64,000 nt of DNA from Frateuria soli. Lineage in GTDB: Bacteria; Pseudomonadota; Gammaproteobacteria; Xanthomonadales; Rhodanobacteraceae. Of this stretch, positions 18,812-28,997 are shown piece after piece (positions within the stretch are counted from its first letter, which is position 1; each line of letters begins with the position of its first letter). The notes beneath the pieces are model-generated. The model saw only the letters and a list, made by a program, of their open reading frames with translations, did not search any database and was not told the origin of the DNA. The stretch covers positions 744,001-808,000 of the forward strand of contig NZ_CP088252.1 of NCBI RefSeq assembly GCF_021117385.1. The letters run 5' to 3'. A program made the translations under genes and the position numbers.

Positions 18812-21637
18812 TCAGCCGAGTTTGCGCGCCTGCTCCCGCAGCGCGTCCAGCTGCGTGCCCCAGTCCACGATACGCTGGCGCTCCTGCGCCACGACCTCGG
18901 CCGGCGCGTTGGCGACGAAGTTGGCGTTGCCCAGCTTGCCCTCGCACTTCCTGATCTCGCCCTCGATGCGCGCGATTTCCTTGGCCAGGCGCGCCTTCTC
19001 CGCTGTGAGGTCGATCAGCCCGGCCAGCGGGATCAGCACGCGCAGGCTGCCGACCACCGCGGCGGCCGCAGCCGGCTCCCCGGCGCCGGGCTCGATCCAC
19101 TGCGGTGCGTCGGTGCGGGCGAGGAAGGCGATCTGCGCGGCGAACTTGGCCACGCGCGAGCGATCCTGCGCGTCGCCGTCGGCAAACAGCAGCGGTATGG
19201 TCTTGCCGGGTGCGATGTTCATTTCCGAGCGGATGCGGCGGATGCCCGAAAGCACCGACTTGGTCCATTCGATCTCGGCGCTCGCGGCCTCGTCCGTCGG
19301 CAGTTCGGCGGCCTTCGGCCACGGCCGCTCCATGATGCTGGACGCCCCGATGCCCAGCCGCGGCGCCACTGCCTGCCAGATTTCCTCGGTAATGAACGGA
19401 ATGACCGGATGCAGGGCGCGCAGTACGGTCTCCAGCACCACCAGCAGCGTGTGGCGCGTGGAGGCGGCGGCCTGCGCGTCGCTACCGTTGAGCGCGGGCT
19501 TGGAGAGTTCCAGGAACCAGTCGCAGTACTCGTTCCACACGAATTCGTACAGCGCCTGCGCCACCAGGTCGAATCGGTAGGTGGCGAAGTGCTCCTCGAC
19601 CTCCGCCAGCGTCTGCTTGAGGCGGTCCAGGATCCAGCGCTCGGCCTCGGTGACCGCGGCCGGGGAAGCAGTCTGTTCGCCCTCGGGCAGGTTCATCAGC
19701 ACGAAGCGCGCCGCGTTCCACAGCTTGTTGCAGAACGCCTTGTAGCCCTCGGCACGCTTGATGTCGAAGTTGATCGTGCGGCTGTAGCTGGCCAGCGCGG
19801 CGAAGGTGAAGCGCAGCGCGTCCGTGCCGATCGAGGGGATACCCTGCGGATAATCCTTGCGGATGCGCTTTTCCACCTTCTCGCGCACCTGCGGGATCAG
19901 CAGCGAGCGGGTGGATTTCTCCACCAGCGGCTCCAGCGCGATGCCGTCGATCAGGTCCAGCGGGTCCAGCGTGTTGCCCTTGGACTTGGACATCTTCTGG
20001 CCTTCGGCATCGCGCACGATGGCGTTGATGTAGACCTCGCGGAAGGGCACCCGTTTCGTGAAATACAGGGTCGCCATCACCATGCGCGCGACCCAGAAGA
20101 AGATGATGTCGAAGCCGGTGACCAGTACCGCGCTGGGCAGGAACAGCTTGTCCTGCTCCCAGTTGGCGACCACCTCGCCGCGCTCGTTCTTCACCGGGCC
20201 CTGCATCGGCCAGCCCAGCGTGGAGAAAGGCCACAGCGCGGAGGAGAACCACGTGTCGAGCACGTCCTCGTCCTGGCGAAGTTCGCCCACCGGCTTGCTG
20301 GTGGCATGACGGCGCGCGTCGGCTTCGTCCTCGCCGACGAAGATGTTGCCGCCCTCGTCGTACCACGCCGGGATGCGGTGGCCCCACCAGAGCTGGCGGC
20401 TGATGCACCAGTCCTGGATGTTCTCCAGCCACTGCGTGTAGGTCGTGGTCCAGTTTTCCGGCACGAAGCGGATCGCGCCCGAACGCACCGCCTCCAACGC
20501 CGGCTCGGTGATCGCGGTGCGACCACCCGGGCGGCCGTCGGCCAGCACCCCGGAGGTGAGGTCGACGAACCACTGGTCGGTCAGCATCGGCTCGATCACC
20601 GCGTCCGAGCGCTGGCTCACCGGCACCTGCAGCTTGTGCGGCCTGGCCTCGACCAGCAGGCCCGCGGCTTCCAGGTCGGCCAGCACCGCCTTGCGCGCCT
20701 CGTAGCGGTCCAGCCCGCGGTATTTCTCCGGGGCGTTGTCGTTGACCTTCGCGTCGAGGGTGAAGACGTTGATCGGCTCCAGCTTGTGGCGCTGGCCGAT
20801 GGCGTAGTCGTTGAAGTCGTGCGCCGGGGTGATCTTCACGCAGCCGGTGCCGAACTCGCGGTCGACGTAGTCGTCGGCGATCACCGGGATCTGTCGGCCG
20901 GTCAGCGGCAAATGCAGGGTCGCGCCGATCAGATGCGCGTAGCGCTCGTCTTCGGGGTGCACGGCGACCGCCACGTCGCCCAGCATGGTCTCCGGGCGCG
21001 TGGTGGCGACCACCACCGAGCCGGCGCCGTCGGTGGTCATGTAGCGGATCGACCACATGTGGCCGTCACGCTCGACGTTGTTCACCTCCAGGTCCGACAC
21101 CGCCGTGCCCAGCGCCGGATCCCAGTTCACCAGCCGGTTGCCGCGGTAGATCAGGCCCGCGCGGTACCACTCGACGAACACCTTGCGCACCGCGGCCGAG
21201 AGCCCCTCGTCCATGGTGAAGCGCTCGCGCGACCAGTCGGCAGCCACGCCCAGCCGGCGCATCTGGTTGGTGATGGTGGATCCGGATTCCTCCTTCCACT
21301 TCCACACCCGCTCGACGAACGGTTCGCGGCCCAGATCGTGCCGGCTCACGCCCTCGGCGGCGAGCTGGTTCTCGACGATCTTCTGCGTCGCGATGCCGGC
21401 GTGGTCAGTGCCGACCTGCCACAGCGTGTTCATGCCGCGCATGCGCTGGTAGCGGATCAGCATGTCCATCACGGTCTGCTGGAAGGCGTGGCCCATGTGC
21501 AGCGTGCCGGTCACGTTCGGCGGCGGCAGCAGGATGCAGTAGGGCTCGCCCTGGCCGGTGGGCTTGAACGCGCCGCGCTTTTCCCAGTGCGCATACCACT
21601 TCGGTTCGATCTGGCCGGGTTCGAAACTCTTGTCCAT
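18812..21637 (-). CDS. valS: Valyl-tRNA synthetase
   Basis: Class I aminoacyl-tRNA synthetase of 941 aa charging tRNA-Val. The HIGH-type motif is HMGH (residues 47-50) and KMSKS is intact (548-552). Between them is the CP1 editing domain ([20 protein letters not shown]), which hydrolyses Thr-tRNA-Val. The C-terminus carries the Lys/Glu-rich coiled coil that contacts the tRNA ([20 protein letters not shown]). The ATG at 21637 matches the family start. holC, often upstream of valS in gammaproteobacteria, is not adjacent here. A promoter and a terminator of the upstream gene lie in the 174-bp spacer. Confidence 0.97.
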   Translation of the reverse strand: MDKSFEPGQIEPKWYAHWEKRGAFKPTGQGEPYCILLPPPNVTGTLHMGHAFQQTVMDMLIRYQRMRGMNTLWQVGTDHAGIATQKIVENQLAAEGVSRHDLGREPFVERVWKWKEESGSTITNQMRRLGVAADWSRERFTMDEGLSAAVRKVFVEWYRAGLIYRGNRLVNWDPALGTAVSDLEVNNVERDGHMWSIRYMTTDGAGSVVVATTRPETMLGDVAVAVHPEDERYAHLIGATLHLPLTGRQIPVIADDYVDREFGTGCVKITPAHDFNDYAIGQRHKLEPINVFTLDAKVNDNAPEKYRGLDRYEARKAVLADLEAAGLLVEARPHKLQVPVSQRSDAVIEPMLTDQWFVDLTSGVLADGRPGGRTAITEPALEAVRSGAIRFVPENWTTTYTQWLENIQDWCISRQLWWGHRIPAWYDEGGNIFVGEDEADARRHATSKPVGELRQDEDVLDTWFSSALWPFSTLGWPMQGPVKNERGEVVANWEQDKLFLPSAVLVTGFDIIFFWVARMVMATLYFTKRVPFREVYINAIVRDAEGQKMSKSKGNTLDPLDLIDGIALEPLVEKSTRSLLIPQVREKVEKRIRKDYPQGIPSIGTDALRFTFAALASYSRTINFDIKRAEGYKAFCNKLWNAARFVLMNLPEGEQTASPAAVTEAERWILDRLKQTLAEVEEHFATYRFDLVAQALYEFVWNEYCDWFLELSKPALNGSDAQAAASTRHTLLVVLETVLRALHPVIPFITEEIWQAVAPRLGIGASSIMERPWPKAAELPTDEAASAEIEWTKSVLSGIRRIRSEMNIAPGKTIPLLFADGDAQDRSRVAKFAAQIAFLARTDAPQWIEPGAGEPAAAAAVVGSLRVLIPLAGLIDLTAEKARLAKEIARIEGEIRKCEGKLGNANFVANAPAEVVAQERQRIVDWGTQLDALREQARKLG

Positions 21638-21693
21638 CGGGGGCTCGCGATGGCGCGCCGTGCGGCGCGCGTGTCATGGAAGGTGAGCCGGTG

Positions 21694-21722
21694 ATTGTAC
21701 GGGGCGCGAGTGATCGCCCCAA
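21694..21722 (-). promoter_or_regulatory. Candidate valS promoter
   Basis: On the minus strand TTGGGG (21722-21717) is followed after 17 bp by TACAAT (21699-21694), about 57 bp upstream of the valS start. The -10 box differs from consensus at one position; the -35 box is weaker. Confidence 0.45.
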
Positions 21723-21756
21723 GCGCGCGCGCCGGAGGGGCCTCCCGCGGGCAGCC

Positions 21757-21787
21757 GAAAGGCCCGGCTCGCTGCGAGCCGGGGCCA
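21757..21787 (-). terminator. Intrinsic terminator of the DUF4328 gene
   Basis: On the minus strand CCCCGGCTCG-CAG-CGAGCCGGG forms a stem with one bulge and is followed by CCTTTC. It lies about 25 bp after the DUF4328 stop and separates it from valS. Confidence 0.6.
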
Positions 21788-21811
21788 GGATGCGCCGGAT
21801 TGCGGGTGGAA

Positions 21812-22576
21812 CTACGCCACGAAGGCGTCGGCCAGCGACGATGCGTGTATCGCAGGCGTCGCCTGCTGGTGCTCGTGCTGTTCCACCTGCATGCGGGTCA
21901 GGCGCGTCACGACCAGCAGGAACAGGGCGGCCGCGCACAGGTTCAGACCCTGCCCGCAGAGCAACAGCACCTGCTGGGTATGCAGCCCCTCGAACGTGTG
22001 CTCGGGCCGCAGATACTGCGTGACGAACCAGTAGGAGAAGTTGCCCGCGATCCAGAACACCCACCAGACACGCAGCAACGACGGCGTACCGAGCTTCTGC
22101 CAGCGTGCCGGTGCCTGGGAACCCAGCCAGATCTGGGTCATCGCGCGCAGTGGCCGCACCAGGTTCATGACCGGCACCGCGTACCAGCCGACCGCCCAGC
22201 CGGGCGAGTCGTCCAGGCCACGGGCTCCGAGCGCCCGCACGTTGCAGGCCATCCGGTATACCCAGCAGCCGGCCCAGATGTAGCAGGCCAGCATGAGCAC
22301 CAGTTGCAGGCGGAACAGGTTCAGCTGCAGCCAGCCGGCGCCCGCCAGCTTGTCCTGCAGCGCAGTGGTGATCCCGCTGTCGATGCCCTGCTGGAGCAGT
22401 TGCAGCCCGTAGGCCATCACGCCCAGGACCGCCAGCGTGAGCAGGACGAAGGCTCCGACCACGCCCCGGACCCCATTGCCGAGTGAGTTCGGAGAGCGAA
22501 AGACGTATTGCCCGGATGGCCCCGCCGTTGCGCTCGTGACCGAGCCTGGCGTGCTCAAAGGATTGAATCGCGACAT
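21812..22576 (-). CDS. DUF4328-domain membrane protein
   Basis: A 254-aa membrane protein with about six hydrophobic segments. It carries the DUF4328 pattern: CYIWAGCWVYRMACNVRALG, then DDSPGWAVGWYAVPVMNLVR and LRVWWVFWIAGNF. The short N-terminus (about 40 residues) is polar. The ATG at 22576 follows a GGGGGTG run; a longer frame to 22654 lacks a ribosome site. A terminator follows. DUF4328 proteins have no established function; many are next to unrelated genes, as here. Confidence 0.85.
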   Translation of the reverse strand: MSRFNPLSTPGSVTSATAGPSGQYVFRSPNSLGNGVRGVVGAFVLLTLAVLGVMAYGLQLLQQGIDSGITTALQDKLAGAGWLQLNLFRLQLVLMLACYIWAGCWVYRMACNVRALGARGLDDSPGWAVGWYAVPVMNLVRPLRAMTQIWLGSQAPARWQKLGTPSLLRVWWVFWIAGNFSYWFVTQYLRPEHTFEGLHTQQVLLLCGQGLNLCAAALFLLVVTRLTRMQVEQHEHQQATPAIHASSLADAFVA

Positions 22577-22685
22577 AACGGCACCCCCATGCCTTTTTGC
22601 CGACCGGCCAGTCGCCGGCGGCCCCACTATGCGCCCGAGGTATGGACAGGGCAAGCGGGGGTGTGCTAGCCGGCGATCGGGGATG

Positions 22686-23036
22686 CTAGAGCAGTTCGAT
22701 CCCGAACCGTCGCACGGCCAGTGCGAACAGGCCGAAGCACGCCACCGTGATGAGGGCGCAGGCGAGCAGGGTGAACCAGAAACCCAGTCGCGGCAGCAGC
22801 GCCGGGAAGACCAGGAACATCGGCAGCGTGGGCAGCACGTACCAGAAGGTGTACCAGGCGTGGTTCGCGATCTTCTGCGCCGGCTGGTGCTCCACGTAAA
22901 GCCAGATCAGCGCGAGGATGGTCACCATCGGCAGCGCGCCGAGCAGTCCGCCCAGCCGGTCGCTCCGCTTCGCCCCCTCGGAGACGAGCACCACCACCGC
23001 GGCGGTGATCAGGTACTTGGTGACCAGCCAGGCCAT
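22686..23036 (-). CDS. DUF3147-family membrane protein
   Basis: A 116-aa inner-membrane protein with four predicted helices (YLITAAVVVLVSEG; GALPMVTILALIWLYVE; YVLPTLPMFLVFPAL; LLACALITVACFGLFAL). The pattern and length fit DUF3147. It begins 2 bp after the hemE stop, so it is cotranscribed with hemE. The function is unknown; no link to heme synthesis is claimed. Confidence 0.85.
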   Translation of the reverse strand: MAWLVTKYLITAAVVVLVSEGAKRSDRLGGLLGALPMVTILALIWLYVEHQPAQKIANHAWYTFWYVLPTLPMFLVFPALLPRLGFWFTLLACALITVACFGLFALAVRRFGIELL

Positions 23037-23038
23037 TG

Positions 23039-24109
23039 CTAGCCCGCGCGCAGCTGGCGGCCGTAGGCGTGCACCTCGTCCACCAGCACCTTGACGTGAT
23101 CCGGATCGACCTCCGGCGTAATGCCGTGGCCGAGATTGAAGACGTGGCCGGGATGGTTGCCGTAGCTGTCCATGACGGCGCGTGCCTCGCGGCGAACGAC
23201 CTCCGGGTTGGAGCGCAACACGGCCGGGTCTAGGTTGCCCTGCAGGGCAACCTTGCCGGCCACCGCGCGGCGCGCATCGCCGAGGTCGATCGTCCAGTCC
23301 ACGCCGAGCGCGGCGCAACCGGAGCCGGCCATCTCGGCCAGGTGCAGGTGCGCGCCCTTGGAGAACAGGATCACCGGCAGATCGCGGGCGTTCCGGTCGG
23401 CCTTAAGGGCAGCCACGACTAGGTTCATGTAGCGCAGCGAAAACTCGCGGAACGGCGCAGGGCCGAGCAGGCCGCCCCAGGTGTCGAAAACCATCAGCGC
23501 CTGTGCGCCGGCGGCCGCCTGCGCGAGGAGGTAGGCGGCGACCGACTGCGCCAGCGTGTCGAGCAGCTGGTGGGCGAGCTTCGGCTCGCTCCAGCACATC
23601 GCCTTGAGCGTGGCGAAGTCGCGCGAGCCGTGACCTTCGACCATGTAGCAGGCCAGCGTCCATGGGCTGCCGGAGAAACCGATCAGCGGCACGCGTCCGT
23701 CGAGTTCGCGCCGGATCAGTCGCACCGCATCCATCACGTAACGCAGCTCGCCGTCCATGTCGGGCACCGACAGCGCCGCGACGTCGGCGGCGCTGCGCAC
23801 GGGACGGGCGAACTGCGGACCCTCGCCGTGCGCGAAAGAAAGGCCCAGGCCCATCGCATCCGGGATGGTCAGGATGTCCGAGAAAAGGATCGCCGCATCG
23901 AGGTCGAAGCGCTCCAGCGGCTGCAGCGTCACCTCACAGGCGAACTCGGGATTCTGCGCCAGCCCCATGAAGCTGCCGGCGCGCTCGCGCGTGGCACGGT
24001 ACTCGGGCAGGTAGCGGCCGGCCTGGCGCATCACCCAGATCGGCGTGGTGTCGGTAGGTTCCCGGCGCAGCGCGCGCAGGAAGCGGTCGTTCTTCAGGGG
24101 GGCGGTCAT
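23039..24109 (-). CDS. hemE: Uroporphyrinogen decarboxylase
   Basis: Cytosolic heme-pathway enzyme of 356 aa that removes four carboxylates from uroporphyrinogen III to give coproporphyrinogen III. Signature segments are [15 protein letters not shown] (substrate-binding Arg), [20 protein letters not shown] and the catalytic Asp within [17 protein letters not shown]. The C-terminus ([20 protein letters not shown]) is typical. The start at 24109 ([11 protein letters not shown]) aligns with E. coli HemE and lies one base after the upstream WGR-gene stop; an ATG at 24121 adds four residues. The likely operon is WGR gene - hemE - DUF3147 gene. Confidence 0.97.
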   Translation of the reverse strand: MTAPLKNDRFLRALRREPTDTTPIWVMRQAGRYLPEYRATRERAGSFMGLAQNPEFACEVTLQPLERFDLDAAILFSDILTIPDAMGLGLSFAHGEGPQFARPVRSAADVAALSVPDMDGELRYVMDAVRLIRRELDGRVPLIGFSGSPWTLACYMVEGHGSRDFATLKAMCWSEPKLAHQLLDTLAQSVAAYLLAQAAAGAQALMVFDTWGGLLGPAPFREFSLRYMNLVVAALKADRNARDLPVILFSKGAHLHLAEMAGSGCAALGVDWTIDLGDARRAVAGKVALQGNLDPAVLRSNPEVVRREARAVMDSYGNHPGHVFNLGHGITPEVDPDHVKVLVDEVHAYGRQLRAG

Positions 24110-24110
24110 A

Positions 24111-24371
24111 TCAGCGTCCATGCGGGCCGTCCAGGCCCTGGGCGAACATCACGCGGAAGCCGCGCTTCAACTGCGCATCACGCGTCTTCTCGAACGCTGC
24201 GATGGCCGCGTCGCGCTCGAGGAACTGCTCGCGCTTGAGCGTGGCCTTGCCACCCTGCGTGCCGCTTTCGCGGTACAGCGTCCAGCCGCCGAGCAGGTCC
24301 TGCTCGAGCACGATCTGCACGTAGCGCGGCGCTTCGGCCGAGGCGGGCATGGTTTGCAGGTAGAGGCGCAT
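24111..24371 (-). CDS. WGR-domain protein
   Basis: An 86-aa protein made almost wholly of a WGR domain ([20 protein letters not shown], then a charged helix [20 protein letters not shown]). WGR domains occur in PARPs and in short bacterial proteins, and are thought to bind nucleic acid. The start at 24371 ([18 protein letters not shown]) was preferred over an in-frame start 42 nt upstream, which adds an atypical extension. It overlaps the upstream edge of hemE and is probably cotranscribed with it. Confidence 0.82.
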   Translation of the reverse strand: MRLYLQTMPASAEAPRYVQIVLEQDLLGGWTLYRESGTQGGKATLKREQFLERDAAIAAFEKTRDAQLKRGFRVMFAQGLDGPHGR

Positions 24372-24459
24372 GGTGTCCGTGATGGTGCGGCAGGGATGCC
24401 GCAAGACGTACATTCTAGAGGGCCGCCGCGATGCTGGCGAGGCACGGGGCCGGGCCCGC

Positions 24460-24520
24460 AGGGTGGGCTCAGCCCACCGTCGCGGCTTGGCGGGAGATGC
24501 AGTGGGCCCGAGCCCACCCT
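24460..24520. repeat. REP-like inverted repeat downstream of aroB
   Basis: AGGGTGGGCTC (24460-24470) and GAGCCCACCCT (24510-24520) are perfect complements 39 bp apart, with GGTGGGCTCAGCCCACC nested in the left half. It sits between the aroB stop and the WGR gene start and is related to the element at 1093-1160. Confidence 0.6.
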
Positions 24521-25646
24521 ACGGGTGGATCGTTCGGCCGGATAGTGCGTGGTCGGAGGTGGCTTCGGCCAACGTTTTCAACACGGCCGCTTCGTCGACG
24601 CCCGCCACGATCTCGGCCTTGCCGATCCCGCGCCAGAGGATCAGCCGCAGCGTGCCGGCGGTGTTCTTCTTGTCCAGATGCATCAGCTCGAGTAAGTGCT
24701 CCGGCGCCATCCCTTCGGGCAGGGCAACAGGCAGGCCGAGGCGATCGAGCAGCTGCCGCAAGCGCGTGGTCTCGGCGGCGCTGGCCATGCCCAGGCGCTC
24801 GGACAGACGTGCGGCCAGCACCATGCCGATGGCGACAGCCTCTCCGTGCAGCAAGACCGCGTAGCGTCCGGCGGTTTCCAGCGCGTGGCCGAAGGTGTGG
24901 CCAAGGTTGAGCAGCGCGCGTTCGCCCTGCTCGGTCTCGTCACGCGCGACCACGCCGGCCTTGTAGCGGACCTTGCGCGCGATGGCCTCCACCAGCGTGG
25001 CAGTCTCGCGACGAGCGAGGGCGTCGGCGTTCGTCTCCAGCCAGCCGAAGAAGTCCGTGTCGCCGATCGCCGCGCCCTTCACCACCTCGGCCAGGCCCGC
25101 GCGGTATTCGCGGTCGGGCAGGGTGGCCAGGGTATCGATGTCGGCGACCACCGCGCGCGGCTGGTGGAAGGCGCCGACCAGATTCTTGCCGGCGGGCATG
25201 TTCACGCCGGTCTTGCCGCCGACCGAGGAGTCGACCATCGCCAGCAGCGTGGTCGGCATCTGGATAAAATCGATGCCGCGCATCCAGCATGCCGCCGCGA
25301 AACCGGCCAGGTCGCCGACGACCCCGCCGCCCAGTGCGATCACGCAGGCGTCGCGGGTGGCGCCCAGCGCGGCGAGCGCTTCCAGTGCACGACCCGCGTT
25401 GCCGAAGTTCTTGTGCGCCTCGCCGTCCTCGAGCAGGAAGCTCGACCAGCGCAGGCCTTCGAGCCCCCGCGCGACGCGATCGAGGTAGAGCGGCGCCACG
25501 GTGGTGTTGCTGATCACCAGCGCATGGCGCCCACGCAGGCGCGCGCGCCAGCGGGCACTGTCGCCCAACAGGCCGCGGCCGATCCACACCGGGTAGCGCC
25601 GCGCGCCGAGCGCGACCTCGATCGTCTGGGTGTCCGCTTCGTTCAT
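24519..25646 (-). CDS. aroB: 3-dehydroquinate synthase
   Basis: Second enzyme of the shikimate pathway: converts DAHP to 3-dehydroquinate using NAD+ and a divalent metal. 375 aa. Diagnostic segments are [20 protein letters not shown] (NAD site), [43 protein letters not shown] (metal-binding His) and the [10 protein letters not shown] helix. The ATG at 25646 overlaps the aroK stop (ATGA), the classical aroK-aroB coupling. The pilMNOPQ genes often found upstream of aroK in gammaproteobacteria are absent here. Confidence 0.97.
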   Translation of the reverse strand: MNEADTQTIEVALGARRYPVWIGRGLLGDSARWRARLRGRHALVISNTTVAPLYLDRVARGLEGLRWSSFLLEDGEAHKNFGNAGRALEALAALGATRDACVIALGGGVVGDLAGFAAACWMRGIDFIQMPTTLLAMVDSSVGGKTGVNMPAGKNLVGAFHQPRAVVADIDTLATLPDREYRAGLAEVVKGAAIGDTDFFGWLETNADALARRETATLVEAIARKVRYKAGVVARDETEQGERALLNLGHTFGHALETAGRYAVLLHGEAVAIGMVLAARLSERLGMASAAETTRLRQLLDRLGLPVALPEGMAPEHLLELMHLDKKNTAGTLRLILWRGIGKAEIVAGVDEAAVLKTLAEATSDHALSGRTIHP

Positions 25647-26182
25647 GCCGCCTGTTGCCGTTGCCAGTGCTGGTCGAGCAGGGCGAGGCAACGCTCGCTC
25701 GCGGTCACCACGCCCTCGTGCTCGCCCGGCAGGCGAAGGTCGGCGATCTCGCGGTAGAGCGGTCCGCGGACTTGCGCCATCGCCTCGAGCTTGCCGCGGC
25801 GATCCTCGCCCGCCAGCAGCGGGCGCTTGGTGTCGCGCGCCAGGCGTTCGAGCTGCTGTTCCACGGTGGTATCGAGCCACAGCACGAAACCGCGCTCGGC
25901 CAGGCGCCGGCGATTGACCGGATCGAGCACGGCGCCGGCGCCGGTGGCCAGCAGCACGCCGGCGCGTGCGCTGAGCGCATCGAGCAGGGTGCTCTCGCGC
26001 TGGCGGAAGCCCGCCTCGCCCTCGATCTCGAACACGCAACGCACGTCCACCCCACAGTGGCGCTCGATCTCCTGGTCGAGATCGAGGAACGGCAGGCCAT
26101 AATGCGCGGCGAGGCGTCGACCGATCGACGTCTTGCCGGCGCCGGTCGGGCCGATCAGGAACAGGTTGCACGAGGGGTTCAT
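25643..26182 (-). CDS. aroK: Shikimate kinase
   Basis: Cytosolic enzyme of 179 aa that phosphorylates shikimate at the 3-hydroxyl. The P-loop is GPTGAGKT (residues 11-18). [16 protein letters not shown] contains the substrate Asp; GEAGFRQRE follows the family; [13 protein letters not shown] replaces the usual GGG motif with GAG; the lid contains DTKRPLL. The ATG at 26182 is only 6 bp from the oppositely directed ATG of the SDR gene at 26189, so the promoter of each must lie within the other's coding sequence. Operon aroK-aroB. Confidence 0.96.
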   Translation of the reverse strand: MNPSCNLFLIGPTGAGKTSIGRRLAAHYGLPFLDLDQEIERHCGVDVRCVFEIEGEAGFRQRESTLLDALSARAGVLLATGAGAVLDPVNRRRLAERGFVLWLDTTVEQQLERLARDTKRPLLAGEDRRGKLEAMAQVRGPLYREIADLRLPGEHEGVVTASERCLALLDQHWQRQQAA

Positions 26183-26188
26183 GCGCGC

Positions 26189-27034
26189 ATGCTAGCAATC
26201 ACGGGCGAACGCGTCTTGCTGGCCGGCTGCGGCGACCTGGGGCTGCGCGTGGCGCGGCGACTGCGGGCACGGGGGCTCGAGGTGTACGCCCTGCGCCGGC
26301 ATCCCCCGGCGGGCGGCGAGGGCGGTATCCACTGGCTCGCCGGCGATCTCACCGCGCCCGCCACGCTGGGCGCACTGCCCGACGGCATCACCCGGCTGGT
26401 CTACCTGCCCGCGCCCGATGCACGCGCCAGGGCGGCGTACGAGGCGGTTTTCCTGACGGGTCTGCGCGCCATGCTTGCAGCGCTTGACCGCACCGCGCTG
26501 CAGCGCGTGCTGTTCGTCTCTTCCAGCGCGGTCTACGGCGAGCATGCCGGCGACTGGGTGGACGAGGACACGCCAGCCCGGCCGCCCGGCTTCAACGGCA
26601 GCGTGCTGCTGGAGGCGGAGCGCTGGCTTGCGGACCAGCCCGTGCGCTCCACGGTAGTGCGGCTGGCCGGCCTGTATGGACCGGGGCGGCTGCAACTGAT
26701 CGATCGCCTGAGAGCGGGACTGGCCGTCGTACCGCGGGATCAGGTGCACTGGGCCAACCGCATCCACGTGGACGATGCGGCGGCAGCGATCGCGCATCTG
26801 TTGCTGTTGCCGGATGCCGGCCCGCTTTACCTGGGCGTGGACGACACGCCGCTGCCTCTGGACGTCCTGTACGAACACCTGGCCGGACTGGTGGGCGCAC
26901 CGTCGCCGCCCGACGGTCCGGCCCCGGCCGGCGTGGGCAGCAAGCGGCTCAGCAACGCGCGGCTGCGGGCGAGCGGGTTCGTGCCGCGCTGGCCGGATGC
27001 CCGGTCGGGCTATGCGGCGGTGCTGGGAGGCTGA
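26189..27034 (+). CDS. NAD(P)-dependent epimerase/SDR family protein (YeeZ-like)
   Basis: A 281-aa Rossmann-fold oxidoreductase. The nucleotide-binding turn is [13 protein letters not shown] (residues 13-25). The active-site region shows [14 protein letters not shown] with Ser and Tyr, but no YxxxK lysine where a classical SDR would have one. The substrate loop is [12 protein letters not shown] and the C-terminus ends in a short strand. This pattern resembles YeeZ-type epimerase-like proteins. It converges on the glycerate-kinase-like gene. The first residue follows GAGGGG by 11 nt; no earlier start in frame is convincing. Substrate unknown. Confidence 0.82.
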   Translation: MLAITGERVLLAGCGDLGLRVARRLRARGLEVYALRRHPPAGGEGGIHWLAGDLTAPATLGALPDGITRLVYLPAPDARARAAYEAVFLTGLRAMLAALDRTALQRVLFVSSSAVYGEHAGDWVDEDTPARPPGFNGSVLLEAERWLADQPVRSTVVRLAGLYGPGRLQLIDRLRAGLAVVPRDQVHWANRIHVDDAAAAIAHLLLLPDAGPLYLGVDDTPLPLDVLYEHLAGLVGAPSPPDGPAPAGVGSKRLSNARLRASGFVPRWPDARSGYAAVLGG

Positions 27035-27042
27035 ACGCTGCC

Positions 27043-27072
27043 GCTCCTGTGGTCCGTCCACAGGTGGCTCCT
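27043..27072. repeat. REP-like hairpin after the SDR gene
   Basis: CCTGTGG-TCCGT-CCACAGG (27046-27064) is a perfect 7-bp stem, extended imperfectly by GCTC/GGCTCC. Read on the minus strand, GGAGCCACCTGTGGACG resembles the arm of the element at 29840. It lies between convergent genes and may act as their terminator. Confidence 0.5.
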
Positions 27073-27102
27073 CACCCGGACACCAGGAGTCCGACGTCAG
27101 AC

Positions 27103-27933
27103 TCAGGCGTGGGCCAGGCCGGTGACGTGGCGGTCCTCGTCGTACTCGACCACGCTGTCGGCCAGCGCGGGCAGGGTGGCCAGCGCGTGGCGGCTGAGAC
27201 GTTCGAAGTGGGCGAGGAAACGCACCATCGCTTCGGCATCCATCGCCAGCGGCGCCTTGCGCGCCAGCAGCGCTTCCTCCTGTTCGCCACGCCAGCGACG
27301 CACGACGTCCCAGCTGGGCGCCTGCAGCACGATCAGCGCATCGAGCTTGCGCCACAGCGGCTGGTAGGCGCGCAGTTGCTTGTTCACCCAATGGCGCCAG
27401 CGGCCGTCAGGGTCTTCGTCGCGCTCGAGCGCATTGACCGGCGTGTCCAGTGCGGCCTGCAATTGCGGACGCAGGCCCAGGGCCCAGCCCTCCAGGATCA
27501 CCAGCTTCGGCGGGCGCGCGACCTTGGGCCAGCGCGAAGGCGGCACGCGGGTGTCGCGGCCTTTGTCGAAGCGCGGCCAGGTGACCGGCAGTTTTTCCGA
27601 CGCCTGCGGCAGCGCGGCCAGCACCGAGAGCAGCAGCTCGATCTCGTGCGTGCCCGGCACGCCACGGGTGCGCAGCAGCGGATGCACCTCGCGCGCCAGC
27701 GTTTCGCGCTCGCTGCGCGGATAGTAGAAATCGTCCAGCGTAAGCACGTCGGTCGGCCAGCCGCGGGCTTCGGCCCCGGCCTTCATCACCCGCGCCAGCG
27801 TGCTCTTGCCACTGCCCTGCAGGCCCGACAGCCCGAGGATGTAGGGGCGGCGTGAACGCGCGATGCGCCCGGCGTAGTGGTCGAGCAGGTGGCCGGCGAG
27901 GGCGACGTTCTGCGTGCTAGCATCGTTGGTCAT
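27103..27933 (-). CDS. P-loop kinase, glycerate kinase-like (Tda10/GLYK type)
   Basis: A 276-aa kinase. Walker A is GLQGSGKS (37-44). LTLDDFYYPRSERETLA, then HPLLRTRGVPGTHEIELL and VILEGWALGLRP follow the uridine-kinase-like fold shared with plant D-glycerate 3-kinase and yeast Tda10. It is divergent from pdxH (39 bp between starts). The exact substrate cannot be read from the sequence; D-glycerate is the best-documented one for the family. Confidence 0.82.
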   Translation of the reverse strand: MTNDASTQNVALAGHLLDHYAGRIARSRRPYILGLSGLQGSGKSTLARVMKAGAEARGWPTDVLTLDDFYYPRSERETLAREVHPLLRTRGVPGTHEIELLLSVLAALPQASEKLPVTWPRFDKGRDTRVPPSRWPKVARPPKLVILEGWALGLRPQLQAALDTPVNALERDEDPDGRWRHWVNKQLRAYQPLWRKLDALIVLQAPSWDVVRRWRGEQEEALLARKAPLAMDAEAMVRFLAHFERLSRHALATLPALADSVVEYDEDRHVTGLAHA

Positions 27934-27972
27934 CCGCGCATGATGGCGCGGCGCCGCCACGATGCAAGAGTC

Positions 27973-28560
27973 ATGCTCAAACGCGAGATCCTGGACACCT
28001 TCCTCGGCCTGCTGGACGAGGCCACCGCCGGCGGCGACCCCGAACCTACCGCGATGAGCCTGGCCACCGCGGACGCGGCCGGCCGGGTCAGCTCGCGCAT
28101 CGTGCTGCTCAAGGGCGCCGACGAGCGCGGATTCCGCTTCTTCACCAATTACGAAAGCGACAAGGGCGTGCAGCTCGATGCGCATCCGCAGGTCGCGCTG
28201 TGCTTCCACTGGAAGCAGCTGCGCCAGGGCGTGCAGGTACGCATCGAGGGCGTGGCGCGCAAGCTGCTGGCGGAAGAGTCGGACGCCTATTTCGCCAGCC
28301 GTGCGCGCGGCAGCCAGATCGGGGCCTGGGCATCGCTGCAGTCGCAGACGCTGCCGGATCGCGACACCTTCGAGCAGCGCTTCGCGCGTTGCGAAAGGGA
28401 ATACGAGGGTCGCGACGTGCCGCGCCCGCCGCACTGGGGCGGCTTCGTGGTCGAGCCGGACGTGATCGAGTTCTGGTATGGCGCGCAGTTCCGCCTGCAC
28501 GAGCGCGTGCGCTGGAGTCGCCACGGCCAGACCTGGACCAGCCGGCTGCTCTACCCGTGA
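27973..28560 (+). CDS. pdxH: Pyridoxamine 5'-phosphate oxidase
   Basis: FMN enzyme of about 195 aa that oxidises pyridoxine/pyridoxamine phosphate to pyridoxal phosphate. Family segments: PTAMSLATADAAGRVSSRIV, LLKGADERGFRFFTNYES, ASRARGSQIGAWASLQSQ and the C-terminal RLHERVRWSR. The start at 27973 (MLKREILDTFLGLL) follows AAGAG and resembles the short xanthomonad form; ATGs at 27940/27943 would add about ten basic residues. The TGA overlaps the GTG of the next gene (GTGA). Confidence 0.95.
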   Translation: MLKREILDTFLGLLDEATAGGDPEPTAMSLATADAAGRVSSRIVLLKGADERGFRFFTNYESDKGVQLDAHPQVALCFHWKQLRQGVQVRIEGVARKLLAEESDAYFASRARGSQIGAWASLQSQTLPDRDTFEQRFARCEREYEGRDVPRPPHWGGFVVEPDVIEFWYGAQFRLHERVRWSRHGQTWTSRLLYP

Positions 28561-28997
28561 ACCCCGCCCAGCCCGCGTCGCACGTCGGCCAGAACGGCTT
28601 CGTCGTGCACACGCGCGGCCGCGGCTTCTGCGAGATCACCGGCAAGGTGGCCGATGCGATCGCCGCCAGCCACGTGCAGACCGGCATCGCCAACGTCTTC
28701 ACCCTGCACACCAGCTGCTCGCTGCTCATCTGCGAGAATGCCGACCCGACCGTGCGCGACGACCTGGAGCGCTGGTTCGCCCGCGCCGTCCCCGACGGCG
28801 AGCCGCTGTTCGAGCACGACGCCGAAGGCCCGGACGACATGCCCGCCCACGTGCGTTCCATCCTCACCGGCGTGAGCCTTACCGTGCCGGTGCACGGCGG
28901 CAAGCCGCAGTTGGGGACATGGCAGGGCATCTACCTGTGGGAACACCGCCGCGAGCCGCACCAGCGCAGGATCTCGGTGACCGTGCTGGGGCACTGA
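28557..28997 (+). CDS. yjbQ: YjbQ-family (UPF0047) protein
   Basis: A 146-aa protein of the YjbQ family, which in E. coli shows weak thiamine-phosphate synthase activity. Conserved pieces: GFCEITGKVADAI, FTLHTSCSLLICENADPTVR, and DDMPAHVRSILTGVSL with LGTWQGIYLWEHR, including the metal-site His residues. GTG start coupled to the pdxH stop. It shares its last base with the start of the BtuF-like gene (TGATG). The position after pdxH suggests cofactor metabolism but does not prove it. Confidence 0.9.
   Translation: MNPAQPASHVGQNGFVVHTRGRGFCEITGKVADAIAASHVQTGIANVFTLHTSCSLLICENADPTVRDDLERWFARAVPDGEPLFEHDAEGPDDMPAHVRSILTGVSLTVPVHGGKPQLGTWQGIYLWEHRREPHQRRISVTVLGH

Noticed and set aside
25655-26188. 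N-terminal extension of the SDR gene through the aroK region
   Set aside because: The translated extension is composition noise antisense to aroK; the Rossmann turn begins right after the ATG at 26189.
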